64,000 nt of DNA from Isochrysis galbana (taxonomy: Eukaryota; Haptophyta; Isochrysidales; Isochrysidaceae), in contig CM030931.1 of assembly GCA_018136815.1 (NCBI GenBank), positions 2,967,801-3,031,800 on the forward strand, read 5' to 3'. Every line of letters starts with the position of its first letter. Position 1 is the first letter of the stretch. This document shows, one piece after another, positions 32,083 through 42,300 of the stretch. The notes below the pieces were generated by a model. That model did not search any database and was not told the DNA's origin. It worked only from the letters and a program-made list of their open reading frames with translations. The position numbers and the translations under genes were made by a program.

Positions 32083-33446
32083 ATGGTCTTCGGCCAGGTG
32101 GTCATCGGCCCGCCAGGCTCAGGCAAGTCTACATACTGCGAGGGGATGAGGCAATACCTCGACGCTCTCGGGCGCAACGTCGTTGTCATCAACCTCGACC
32201 CTGCCAACGACGCGCTACCATATGACGCCTATGCAGACATCCGTGAACTGGTTAGTGTCGATGGCGTGGCGACAGCATGTGAGCTCGGCCCCAACGGTGC
32301 ACTCGTGTATAGCCTCGAATACCTCGCCGCCAACCTTGACTGGCTCGAGGAAGTGCTCTCGAAGGATCCGTCTGTGTATGTGCTGATAGACATGCCAGGC
32401 CAGGTGTGAGCCGCCCCAACTGCATGGCACACCGACCGTCACTGCGCATGAGGAGGCATACACTCCCCTCTTGCGGCCCAGGTCGAACTGTACACACACC
32501 ACGGCGCTGTTCGTGAGATACTCCAGACGCTCAGTAGCGGAGGCCATCGTCTCTGCTGTGTACACCTAGTGGATGCACACCACTGCTCGGATCCAGCAAA
32601 ATTCATCTCCGTCTTGTTAGTCACACTCTCCACGATGGTGCAGCTGGAGATGCCGCAGGTAAGCACGGCGACGCCGCGGGATCGGAAGGGGAGAGCAGCC
32701 CGGATTGGTGGTTACGGTTGACGCATGCTGACATAATGATCTGCCGTTCGACCGTCTAGGTGAATCTACTGTCCAAGCTAGACTTGATTGAGTCATATGG
32801 TCCACTCGCATTTAACCTGGACTTCTACACTGACGTACCTGACCCGTCTCGCCTGCTTCCCTACATGCGGGAGGCGGCATGGAGAGATGGGCGAGTCAAT
32901 AGTAGCACGCGTGATGCTGAAGACGGCCCGGATGGAGGTGCATCTAGGGCCACGTCACGTGGCCTCTCTGCGTTTGCCTCCAAGTACATGAAGCTTAGCG
33001 AGGCTATTTGCGAGCTAGTTGACGATTTCGGGCTGGTTGGCTTTGGCGCCATCGCCATCAGCGACTCGGAGACTGTGGCTCGAGCCTTGCGCTCCATTGA
33101 TAAGGCGAACGGCTACTGCTTTGGGGCGCGTGACGAGCGGCCAGCGAATCTTTTTGGTTGTGCTGCTGGAGAGATGGAGTGGGATGATGAACGAGTTGGA
33201 TCGCTACAAGAACGCTTCATGAGCCGTCCTTTGGACGAGGAGCATGCGGAGGACGACGATGCAAGCGACGGGGATGTTTGGCACAGAAGACCAGTGGAGG
33301 AGAGACACATGACGGAGGAGGACTTGCGCGATGAATTGCTGCCGCCTGGGGCCCATAGAGCACACCGGAGAAGTCCTAGAAAGTCGTCAAAGGCGGAGAT
33401 TGAGGATGAGGATGCGGCAGGACATGGCAAGGAAGTCCTGCTTTGA
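32083..33446 (+). CDS. GPN2: GPN-loop GTPase 2
   Basis: Cytoplasmic GTPase family needed for assembly and nuclear import of RNA polymerase II and III. Three exons (32083-32403, 32482-32658, 32760-33446), all phase 0, give 394 residues. The P-loop GPPGSGKS is at residues 9-16. Next come VVVINLDPAN, the diagnostic GPN insertion LGPNGALVYSLEYLAANLDW (GPN at 69-71), DMPGQVELYTHHG (G3) and VHLVDAHHCSDPAKFISVLL. VNLLSKLDLIESYGPLAFNL is the NKxD-like G4 and the GPN2-specific stretch, and SIDKANGYCFGA follows. The C-terminal 100 residues are acidic and low-complexity (EEHAEDDDASDGD, EIEDEDAAGH), longer than in animal GPN2 (about 310 aa). Introns are 78 and 101 bp. Confidence 0.95.
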
Positions 33447-33901
33447 AGTTTGGGTAACCGAGATTGACCATGCCATCATAACTCCCAATAAATACCAATA
33501 CCGGCTGTAGTCAAGTAGTCGAGTCCGGGGTGTTCATTGTCAATCACTATTGTCATGTGGGGTCATTCCAGAGATGCAATTGATGTGAGCGTGAGCGTGA
33601 GGCTCCCGCGGCTGACTACACGATGAAAGGGGAAATTGTAAGAAAAATGCGCTGCTTTCTGCCACTGCCATCCCGGCCCAATGACCGGCAAAGAGCGCAG
33701 CATTTGGATGACTACACATCCACAATAACAAATAGTAGTAAGAAATGCTTCTCAAGAGACTGTGAAACCTCAGGTCCTTTTTCCCTTTTCCCCCTCGGTC
33801 TTCGGTCCCCACCTCCCGTGGGACCCCGAGAGCCCGAGAGACTTATATTTTTTCTACCCCCGACCCACCTCCCTGGGTTCACTTCTTCTTCAGCGCGGCC
33901 T
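33447..33901. other. Intergenic
   Basis: 3' region of GPN2. No gene or repeat is recognised before the family 1 head at 33902. Confidence 0.4.
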
Positions 33902-33991
33902 TCAACCTACTTTTATAAGTAGGGTCAATGGGGGCCTCGCGCCCCCCTCCCTCTATCTATCGCAGACACCCCTTGGGTGGCGCCATAACAT
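33902..33991 (+). mobile_element. Hairpin-headed retroposon family 1, head only
   Basis: The palindrome TCAACCTACTTTTATAAGTA is followed by GGGTCA, ATG at 33928 and hairpin GGGGGCCTCGCGCCCCC. After about 90 bp it passes directly into the tandem array. The head is the best-paired of the family 1 copies. Confidence 0.7.
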
Positions 33992-34545
33992 GGCCGATTT
34001 CGACGCAGTGCGCGGGGGCGGCGGGCGCGATTGGCGTGGCTGTGAGGGCGGCATACCGCACTTTGGTGCTGGTAGCGGCATCCATTTGGTGAGCGGTGAC
34101 TCGAACGGCCTCGTGGCGCCCCCGGTCGCGGGTCGAAGTTGGGCACTCATGGCGCGTCTTGGGGCGCGTGACGACGTCATCACCGGGGGCCGCAAGCGGC
34201 CGATTTCGACGCAGTGCGCGAGGGTGGCGGGCGCGATTGGCGTGGCTGTGAGGGCGGCATACCGCACTTTGGTGCTGGTAGCGGCATCCATTTGATGAGC
34301 GGTGACTCGAACGGCCTCGTGGCGCCCCCGGTCGCGGGTCGAAGTTGCGCACTCACGGCGCGTCTTGGGGCGTGACGATGTCATCACCGGGGGCCGCAAG
34401 CGGCCGATTTCGACGCAGTGCGCGGGGGCGGCGGGCGCGATTATTGGCGTAGCTGTGAGGGCGGCATACCGCACTTTGGTGCTGGTAGCGGCATCCATTT
34501 GGTGAGCGGTGACTCGAACGGCCTCGTGGCGCCCCCGGTCGGTCG
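33992..34545 (+). repeat. Tandem array, 206/204-bp unit, 2.7 copies
   Basis: Units start GGCCGATTTCGACGCAGTGC at 33992, 34198 and 34402. The third stops near 34545 inside GGCGCCCCCGGTCG. Units are almost identical, so the array is young. Long frames through it on both strands are consequences of the repeat. Confidence 0.9.
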
Positions 34546-34639
34546 CGGACCGAGAGCACCTTGTTGTAACTGTTGGACCCTCGAAAGGCGAAGGGATACA
34601 TTTCTTCTTATCCATTGGAGAAAAAATGTAGGCCGTCCA

Positions 34640-34990
34640 CGCCTTCGAGATTTCGTCAGATGTAAAATCGATTTCGTACATCGTCGCGTACCTCTGCATG
34701 GAATACATCACGGCGGTCGCGTACGATGAAACGAGTCCCATGTCGCCACCCAGGATCAGCCAAGCGACATGGTCGCTTGCCAGCACAACGACATTGACAA
34801 CAGGATCGAGGAGGAGTGTGAGAAAAGGACGAGGAAGATGAAAACTCAGCCTGCTTAGGGTGTGTCCGCTTAGCGTTAGCTGCTATGCGCACGCGCCGCG
34901 TCCTTGTGCATGTACTAACATAACCGTCTGAGTGAAAACAAAACTATCACATGGCCCTCTTTTGACGGAACGCGACTTGGGCCGTTCTTC
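34640..34990 (+). pseudogene. Fragment of the unrecognised unit found whole-length at 53.8-54.7 kb
   Basis: From 34682 (GTCGCGTACCTCTGCATGGA) the plus strand matches the minus strand of 54290-54035, with an internal deletion, down to ATGAAAACTCAGCCTGC. It then matches the downstream part as far as CCTCTTTTGACGGAACGCGA at 34956-34975. The protein segment LCMEYITAVAY.ETSPM is shared. It is truncated at both ends, so it is a dead duplicate of either a gene or an unknown mobile element. Confidence 0.65.
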
Positions 34991-35020
34991 TTTTTTGACG
35001 AGAGCCCCCCCCCCCCCCAA

Positions 35021-35283
35021 GGTGCTTTTTCCCGGAGAGTCGCTCGACGCAGGTCGGTCCGCCTCAATGGGGTTTCCCTCGTTGTCATTGTCATTGTAGC
35101 TTGTGGGGAGTTATAATGATAATGGGAGCCGGGGGTTTGCGAGGGGGGAGATTCGAAGTCGAAGGGGTGCATATGCGTATGTGTCGGCTAGTGACAGCAC
35201 ACGTCAGGCGTACGGGCAAGTGCGCTGAGGGGTGTCGTGATAGTACCGGGCGAGTGGGAGTAGTGGTACTAACGCTCAGTTGT
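35021..35283 (+). repeat. Dispersed repeat R1, copy 2
   Basis: Preceded by a poly-C run as in copy 1. It ends TAGTGGTACTAACGCTCAGTT three bases before the mariner target site. Confidence 0.75.
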
Positions 35284-35285
35284 TT

Positions 35286-37092
35286 TACTACCTCCGTCTC
35301 AAAACTGAGACGTGAGGGAAGAGAAGACTAAGGTTGGCTTGCTAAGGGCTTGGCCCAAGAAAAAACAGATTGGTGAGGGGGCTAGAGGGTACATTGGGGC
35401 TAAATGCCCATGACATTGAATAGATTTTGCTCTCAACTCACTCATCGCCTAGGCACTCCTACCACAAGAGGTGTTTTCACGCTTCCCGTCACGCGCGTGC
35501 GGCAGGACGTATTCATTCGAGCCATTCACAGAAATGATTCGCTCAAGCACCATTTGCTTGGTATTGAACAAGTCATCCAATATCTCAGGAGGATAACTAT
35601 AAAACACTTCAAGACATTGCTGAGTGAATTTGTCCAAATTAAAATCGCGCCGCCTCGGGAGCCGGCTGTCCATAGACTTGAAGAACCCCAAGTCGCAGGC
35701 GTTCGTGTCTGGCGAGTTAGGAACCTGGGGAAACAAAACAATTTCCGGTCCTGTCCGGCGTCCATTGCGCTGAGGTGCAGGCAAAATGTCGGCAAGCCTC
35801 ATGTCAAGCTTGTCGCTTTGAATCTTACTCTTGCTCATGTGTGGAGTGGCGTTATCCATTTGCACCGTCACACGAGGAGCTTTCCGAAGTTTCGAGCGGA
35901 TGGCAGGAATCACGTCTTGCCGCATCATAGACTCAAATTTATCCGCATCCATGGCAACATCTACTGTTCGCAAATCGCCCTTTTTCAAGCCGGTTCGTTT
36001 GTCGCCTCTCTTGGCGGGCACATGTTCACATACACGCCAGGCTCCCACCAAACCATCAAATTGGTGCTGTGGGCTCGGACGAGCAATAGCGCACAACAGC
36101 ATCACCTTCCCAATGAACCTTTTGGACGCCAAAGTTTGCTTTGGCTTTGCCACCCCGGGCGGCAGCTTCAACTTGCCCGAGTGGGTGTAGACATAAAACC
36201 ACTTTTCATCGAGATCGACGTGCATCTCCCACCTATTGTTCACATTTTGTTGCGCCCATTCTAGTCGACGTGTGCACACGCCAGCCGTCAACAATGGCTT
36301 CGTTGACTTACCTACAGATCGCCATTTGTTCTTTTTCATGAAGCGCGAGACCGTGGATTTGTCAAGGCCTGTCATCTCTTGAATTTCTCTGAGGGTGAGG
36401 TCGTAAGCGTGCGCGCGCAGCACACTCAAAAGCTCCTCCTCCTCAGCCTCGGTGATGCGCAACGGCCTGCCACCCACACCCTTTCGCGACGCCGGCAGCT
36501 TCCCTTCCTCTGCCAACCTTTGACTCACCTTTGCCGGGTATTGAGATCCGATATTGTACTTGGAGCACAACTGCTTGTGTGCGCTACGCCACGCCTTCCC
36601 ATGCTTCGGTTCGGGCAGCCTCTCATATGCGACTGCGATCGCAGCTTGACGATTGGGCGTCAAGCTGCACCGCCGCTTCCTTGGCCGTTGGCCACCCTCA
36701 TCTCCTTCTTCCATCGCCGAGGCAGGAGGCGTGGTTGGAGGCTCGGGTGCGGAAGCACTGCCGCCTCCACCAGCGCGCTTTCCCGAGTCGCCTCCTGTGC
36801 GTACGCCATGCTGCGGGGGCTCGGCGACCTTCAACCTCGCCATCCAGCTTGCGCGCCCACTTCGGCTTCGCGCCAAGACTCCCGCCAGCGGCATACCTCT
36901 ACATCAATTTTCTTTGGACCTCTCCAAGAAAAATGATGTATACAAGGCCACCTCTGAGGCTGTACACTCAAAAACATGGAGGGGTGTTCGCCCCAGTGTA
37001 CTCGCTATATAACTAACAAGATCGTTTTTATTCATGTGCTCTCTGATCGGCGTGAAACCGCCAAAGGCTTCAGTTTTGAGACGGAGGTAGTA
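35286..37092 (-). mobile_element. Mariner (Stowaway-type TIR) DNA transposon, apparently complete
   Basis: Terminal inverted repeats CTACCTCCGTCTCAAAACTG (from 35288) and its complement (ending 37090) are perfect over 21 bp and lie inside a TA duplication (35286-35287, 37091-37092). The element is 1803 bp with one open transposase on the minus strand. The TIR sequence is of the plant-type Stowaway/MLE class. Perfect ends and an open gene suggest recent activity. Confidence 0.95.
35449..36894 (-). CDS. Mariner-like transposase
   Basis: Catalyses cut-and-paste transposition of the surrounding element. The frame of 481 codons is open. The first ATG gives a Pro/Gly-rich leader, and a later ATG (MEEGDEGGQRPRKRRCSLTP) may be the real start. 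An N-terminal HTH region contains LTLREIQEMTGLDKSTVSRF. Catalytic motifs follow: HVDLDEKWFYVY (D1), VTVQMDNATPHMSK (D2) and PQVPNSPDTNACDLGFFKSM (D3). These match plant-type mariner transposases (VDEKWF, DN..H, SPDLNxLDLGFF). The D2-D3 gap is 48 residues by my count, against 39 in the classical plant group, because of an insertion PAPQRNGRRTGPEI. Confidence 0.92.
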   Translation of the reverse strand: MPLAGVLARSRSGRASWMARLKVAEPPQHGVRTGGDSGKRAGGGGSASAPEPPTTPPASAMEEGDEGGQRPRKRRCSLTPNRQAAIAVAYERLPEPKHGKAWRSAHKQLCSKYNIGSQYPAKVSQRLAEEGKLPASRKGVGGRPLRITEAEEEELLSVLRAHAYDLTLREIQEMTGLDKSTVSRFMKKNKWRSVGKSTKPLLTAGVCTRRLEWAQQNVNNRWEMHVDLDEKWFYVYTHSGKLKLPPGVAKPKQTLASKRFIGKVMLLCAIARPSPQHQFDGLVGAWRVCEHVPAKRGDKRTGLKKGDLRTVDVAMDADKFESMMRQDVIPAIRSKLRKAPRVTVQMDNATPHMSKSKIQSDKLDMRLADILPAPQRNGRRTGPEIVLFPQVPNSPDTNACDLGFFKSMDSRLPRRRDFNLDKFTQQCLEVFYSYPPEILDDLFNTKQMVLERIISVNGSNEYVLPHARDGKRENTSCGRSA

Positions 37093-37189
37093 TCATTATT
37101 ATAAAAGGAGTGAGGGGTGAGGGATGAGTGACTGGGCTTAAATAAAGGCGAAGCGGTACAAAAAGACAGCCGTATCAGCTGGTCACACC

Positions 37190-37675
37190 ATTTCCCTCCC
37201 CCTCGTCTTCTACATCTACATAATCTTTGACATACAATAAAGGCAAACTCACGCTGGGAGACAACGTCAGAATCGTAGCGCACGCGCTAGACTTCACCGA
37301 CAAGCTGGCCTGAAACACAAAACCCGACGCAAACACAAACGCGAGAAAGCACCGAAAAACAGCCAAGCGACGATATCATCGACGACGCACAAAGACTAGA
37401 AACTGCTAACAAAGACAACCCGACCACTTAGCGGAACAGGAGGGGGGTGAGAACCTTACCGCAAAGGACCGATCGGGACAATCCGCCATATCCAGCCACC
37501 CCCACCCCCACCCCCCACGACCCGGACCCCTTACTTAGCCCTCAGTGCACGAGGGACGAGGGGAGTCGCCGCAAGGCAGGTTGGTGAAGGGTAGGAAACG
37601 AGCGAAGGCGTGGTAGCATAGCAAAATACTAGGCCACGCGAGAGGCGAGAATATTGAAAGGGTTTTTTTTTACAT
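37190..37675 (+). mobile_element. LINE 3' end with class-1 tail, second copy
   Basis: The last codons read YNKGKLTLGDNVRIVAHALD plus FTDKLA and a stop near 37312. The 3' UTR includes GCACGAGGGACGAGGGGAGT plus CGCCGCAAGGCAGG. It ends AGGCGAGAATATTGAAAGGG plus nine T. It is 5'-truncated, starting just after the mariner element. Confidence 0.7.
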
Positions 37676-38070
37676 AGTCCTTGACACTCAAATGCTCACA
37701 CCAACACTTCAACGTGGAGCGTACAACACGAACACGGAACTCCCATTGATCAACTATAGCCACTTACTGGGAAGGTGTGGTTGCCGGCCCAACTGGAACT
37801 CTTGCATACCTAAGAGACTCAAGACACAACGTCATCCAGGTAAAAGGACAAAGCACGGAAAAACGTGGCCTTGCAGGTTTTGGTACTCCATTTTTGAAAA
37901 AGCACCTCTTGCCGCATTAGTATTTGCTCCTTGGATTCCACTTGTGACGTCATGATGTCAGCAGTGATCTTTCAGGTATGCTGCATTAAGACTACCATGG
38001 GAATGCTCCGTGTCACACAAAATGAATAGGCTCCTTGCTCCACGATACGGCGCAGTCGCTGTAAGGCAAA
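37676..38070. other. Intergenic, nothing recognised
   Basis: An 87-codon plus frame (37692-37955) has no known domain and no supporting context. Confidence 0.35.
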
Positions 38071-38406
38071 TCAGGCCACACTAATGGCAGCAGTTGCATA
38101 CACGTCGTGCAAGTTGCACATAGAGTAGGCAGTGATTTCCTTTGCCCCGGCTGGGATGTCTAGCTCCGCCTCCGGCTTGTCCGTGTGCACAAACTCCTTC
38201 TCCGCCACTGCCTTACCGTCCACCTCGATCCAGACGGCCTGAATCCAATGGTCTTCAGCCATGCCGTGGCCAACAACGACCTTCGCCTTTCCTCCCTCAA
38301 TGGTGACGACGGGCACATGCTTCTTCACCTTAGCCTCGGGATTGTCGCCGGGCGCAGCCTCGGAGAAGCAACCCTTCGCCTTCCACTCCTCGGTAGGGAG
38401 ACCCAT
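38071..38406 (-). CDS. Superoxide reductase (neelaredoxin/desulfoferrodoxin type)
   Basis: Reduces superoxide to hydrogen peroxide at a mononuclear Fe(His)4Cys centre without making oxygen. It is a single exon of 111 residues, starting MGLPTEEWKAKGCFSE. Ligand motifs are all in place: KKHVPVV (His30), VVGHGMAEDHWIQAVW (His47, His53) and SMCNLHDVY (Cys97, His100). The EKHVP motif of archaeal enzymes reads KKHVP, keeping the lysine but not the glutamate ligand. There is no N-terminal desulforedoxin FeS4 domain (no CxxC), so it is the one-iron class. No targeting signal is evident. The family is mainly prokaryotic and patchy in eukaryotes, and flanking genes here are eukaryotic, so ancient or recent transfer is likely. 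The frame continues upstream to 38652 but is GC-skewed and probably 5' UTR. Confidence 0.88.
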   Translation of the reverse strand: MGLPTEEWKAKGCFSEAAPGDNPEAKVKKHVPVVTIEGGKAKVVVGHGMAEDHWIQAVWIEVDGKAVAEKEFVHTDKPEAELDIPAGAKEITAYSMCNLHDVYATAAISVA

Positions 38407-39305
38407 CGTCGCGGATGTGTGGGGTTTTCGGGCGCGGTGGGCGGCGGGGGGGCGTCTCGAGCTGAGCCTCAGCTTCGTCCGGCAGCCACTCCCCTCCCCC
38501 CCCCCCCCCCCCCTTCCCCCCGCGCCGCAGCGAGCGCTCCTTCTTTGACTTTTCTCGTCTCGCACAGCCGCATATACTTTAATATTAAACACCTGAACCT
38601 TGCTAAAAGACGATCTCGTCTGAGAGAGTGCGAGATTGCCAACCCTTAGCATCCCCCATCCGCCACCCCCCTACCTTGTGAGGTTCCGGCGCCTAGCCCT
38701 AGCAACAGGCGCACTCGGTCGATGTGGCCGCCGCGCGCCGCCTGGATGAGAGTGCGCCCGATGGTCGCATGCTCGCACAACTGCAGCTGCACCCGATTTC
38801 AGAACCTGAGGACGCGGCATGGCATGGGGCATGGGGCATGGGCATGAGGCATGAGCAACGGCAACGGCTAAGGCTAGGACGTTGGACGCAAGGCATTCTG
38901 CTCGAAGGAGGCACAACACCAAGACTGACGAGTTCCCGAGTGCCGAGTGCGAGTGGCGAGTGGCGAGCGAGTGGATCAAATCCCCCTCACTTCCCACTTC
39001 CACTTCCCACTTCCCACGTATCTTCAAGTGTTTTTCTTGTCGAGGAGTGTTTGCCTGAGACCTGAGACCGCCAGATGGTAAGATGTATGTACGCGGTCTG
39101 CCATATGTCTAATGTCTAATGCCTTCCAAATCGCCTCTCGAACTCTCAAACAATGTACCGGCAAGGGGAGGCGCAGTGGGGCGGGGCGGGGCGGAGGGGG
39201 GGGGGGGGGGGGGGCGCAACAACAAAACTGGCGGGCGCGGGCCAGTCGTCGCTCGTCCCGTCCCGGCGGCGCGCTCTACGTCGCCCGTCTTCTCTCGCGT
39301 CGGCG
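38407..39305. other. Spacer with an ankyrin-like fragment
   Basis: Between SOR (-) and UTP10 (+). On the minus strand at about 38783-38680 one frame reads LCEHATIGRTLIQAARGGHI plus DRVRLLLGLGA, one ankyrin repeat followed by CAAG|GTAGGG, a possible donor. A stop lies 10 codons upstream, so it is a lone exon or a relic. C- and G-tracts lie at 38497-38518 and 39187-39213. Confidence 0.35.
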
Positions 39306-42300
39306 ATGGCGCCCCCCTCCATCCTGTTCACGCCCCAGACGGCGGCAGAGCAGGACGAGGCGTTCGTCCATTCAATCGGACTGAACGGGCTGCTCGAGCT
39401 CATTGCGCTCGACCCAACTCTCGCCTCGTACGAGCATTCGCTCTTCTCGGAGGCCTCCCTGCAGATCACGCGCCGGATGCAGACTGATGAGGCGAACCAG
39501 AAGCTCGACCGGACTATAGAGGGATTCCTCGGTGTTCTCAGCCGCCACTTCTTGTCGCACGCGGCCCAAAAGGCTCTCGAGTTTCTCCTCCGCCATTACC
39601 GCGTCCACCGGCACAACACCGTTGCGCTTCTCCGCTGCATCCTGCCGTACCATGCGACACGCCTCTTTGTGCGTGTGGCTGTGCTGCTCCACGGTGACGA
39701 GAAGCGAACCGGTTGGCTGCGTGCGGCTGGCGGCGTAAAGCTCAGCGTACCACCTCCACGCTCATTATTTGTGCAGCATGCCGCCAAAGACACACAGCTG
39801 ATGGAGCAAATCCTGGGCCTTGGCGCAACCCATCCCATTGCCCAGGCCTTCTCGACAGTCATGACACTCGAGATAGCCGGCAAGGCCACCGACGACAGGC
39901 TTTGCCGCACGCTTCTCGACAATGCCAGAACGAGCCTCACGTCACAGGCTTCTATCGAGCGTCAGCTATCTGGGATGCTCCTGATAGTGCAGCTATGCTG
40001 TCGGCAATCGCTCGCTGCTGAGCCTGTGCGCCTACTTGCAGAGCTTATCGCAGCGCGGCTCCGCCAGGCGGAGAGCGCGGCCGAGTCCCGCCATTACCTG
40101 CAGTGCCTGTTGGTCTTGTATCGTCTTCCTCCGCTCTCAGCCGCCGCACGTGGTATCTCTCCGTGGCCTTCCCTATTTCGCGATCCAGATGGAGGGCTGC
40201 TTGACGCGAAGGCGCCCTCGACCAAGGCGCTGTTCACCGCGGTCACCGAATTGTGCTCCCGTCATGACGTGTCCGCACTTCTGCGTCCACTACTCCTGCA
40301 GCTGGCCGGAGCCCGGACCACCGCACCGCATGCTGCCGCTCATATTCTTCTTACCTTGCCGCTGCGTAGTTTGGCTCGCCCTATCGCAGCTCTGCTGGTA
40401 TCATTGGAAGCTTCGGAGGACTCCCGACCAGTAGCACAATGGCTGTGGCGCACTGTCTGCGCCGGTGGAGATGGCGACGCGATCATTGATGGTGCGCCAG
40501 GGGGGGACGAACTCTCTGCGATTGAGCGACTTCGCTCACTGCAAAATTCCAACGCTCGCGGCGCGGTCATGTCGAAGGAAGTGCTGCTTCGACGGCTGGG
40601 TGATTGCCGTGTCGTGGCTGCTGGTGCCGTGGCTATGAAGATGCTACAAGATGAGCTCTCTACCGATGAGCTACATCGCGCTCTGTTACAGCAGCTGATC
40701 AGAAAGCGCGTCGGTGCGGGAAGCGACAGCTTCGCGCGTGCAGTGTTTCAGCTCCTGGCCGAGACAGGAGCGGCTCGATTGGCCGTGCTGCCTGGATGCC
40801 TCGAGCTCCATGCTCAGAAGTCGGACTCGGTGACCTTGCCTGGCTGTCTAGCCGAGTTCTTTGGCCCACCCTCTGGCAAAGACAAGACCATTTCCTCCCG
40901 CTCTGAGCTGTATGCACTTTGCGGATTGCTCATGCTAGAAACGAGCGAGCCCGTCCCCATCCTCAAAAATATCAGCGCTAGCATCGAAGGGAGCGAAGGC
41001 AAGGGTCGAAGCCATCCTACATGGGACGTCGCTTCCCTCGACATCGTCTGTGACGCTGCACTGCATTTGTGCCGCCGCATATCGTCAGCTGAGGATTGGG
41101 TGCCAGCTTCGACCATCCGTGCGCAACTTGACCGGTTGGCGTTGGGTGTACTCAACCAATTGCCGGCGTCCTCTCTCCTGGAGGCAAGCGAGGCTGTACA
41201 GGTCAGTCGCAAGGCGTTCGTCTTGCTGTGTGGAGACGGCCGTGGCAAGTGCAACAAAGCAGGTCTACGCAAGCTCTTCTCGCAGCACTGGAAGGCTGGC
41301 AGGCTGCTGTTGATGCTCGCAACATGCTGGGCGTCGTCGGGACATGATCGTGCCAGGCAGTCCAATGGAGTGTGTTCTCCTGCCCATCAGCGGCAGTGGC
41401 GCGCCCTCCGGCTTCGCGCTCTTCAGCTGACGCGCGTCATCCTCGAAGGCGCGCGCAGCAGCGAAGAATTGATACGACTTGCAGCGCACCGGCTCCTACC
41501 GTTCTTCCTCACCGTGGTGCATGGCACCGATGCCCTCCTATCAGCCGCCGCATCTGCAGTCCTGGCAATCCTGCGTGAGGCCGTAGGCACGATGCCGACA
41601 CAACTTTCGGTGTCGCCACCTCTCTCCGGCATACAGGCGGCTGAGTCTCCCTTGGTGCCGCTCGGCTCCGAAGGTTTGATTGCGGCACTTGATTTAGACG
41701 TGGCCGCTCCCGTCCACCGGCTCACCAACGCGAAACGGGAGCTCCTCACCTTCCTTGCTAACCAGTATGCCGCGATGTTATCTTTTGGGTACCGAGACAG
41801 CTCGCGTGAGCAGCATGCGTCTAGGCATGTTCGCGACAGCATCATCGCCTCGGGGTTGGCGCTGATCCGCTCCCTCCTCCAACAAGTGAATAGCGCCGAG
41901 TCACGCATTGCAGCACCGGCCGCAGAGCCCAACGCTTCAAGAAAGGGAGACCGGCGAAGGTCCGCGCACGTAATAGATGAGTCGCTGAGCAGCCTGGTCA
42001 CCACCACGCGTTCCCTTCTACTCGCAATGCTTCAATTCATTCGCGCATCATGTCGCACACCGGGTCTAGGCGACATCGATGGGGCAGAGGAGGGTGCAGG
42101 TAGAGCTTCTCATGCGCTAGTCGCTGAGGCCACTGCATTGTCTGTCGAGTTGCTCGGGCTGTACAGCGCCGCCACTGTTGCTGCTCTACCGCCGTCGGAG
42201 CAAGTGGCCAGTCTCGCCATGATCTTACTCGCCATCACTCTCCCGTGGGGCAAGGAGATGCCGTTAGTTGCCACCGCCATACCTATTGCGGCACTGCAGC

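Noticed and set aside
33992-34545. CRISPR-like array
   Set aside because: Units of about 206 bp without short repeats and unique spacers, in a eukaryotic genome: an ordinary tandem repeat.
33953-34786. 277-codon minus-strand ORF with internal repeats
   Set aside because: Its repetition simply reflects the 206-bp tandem array. The remaining part lies over a decayed fragment.
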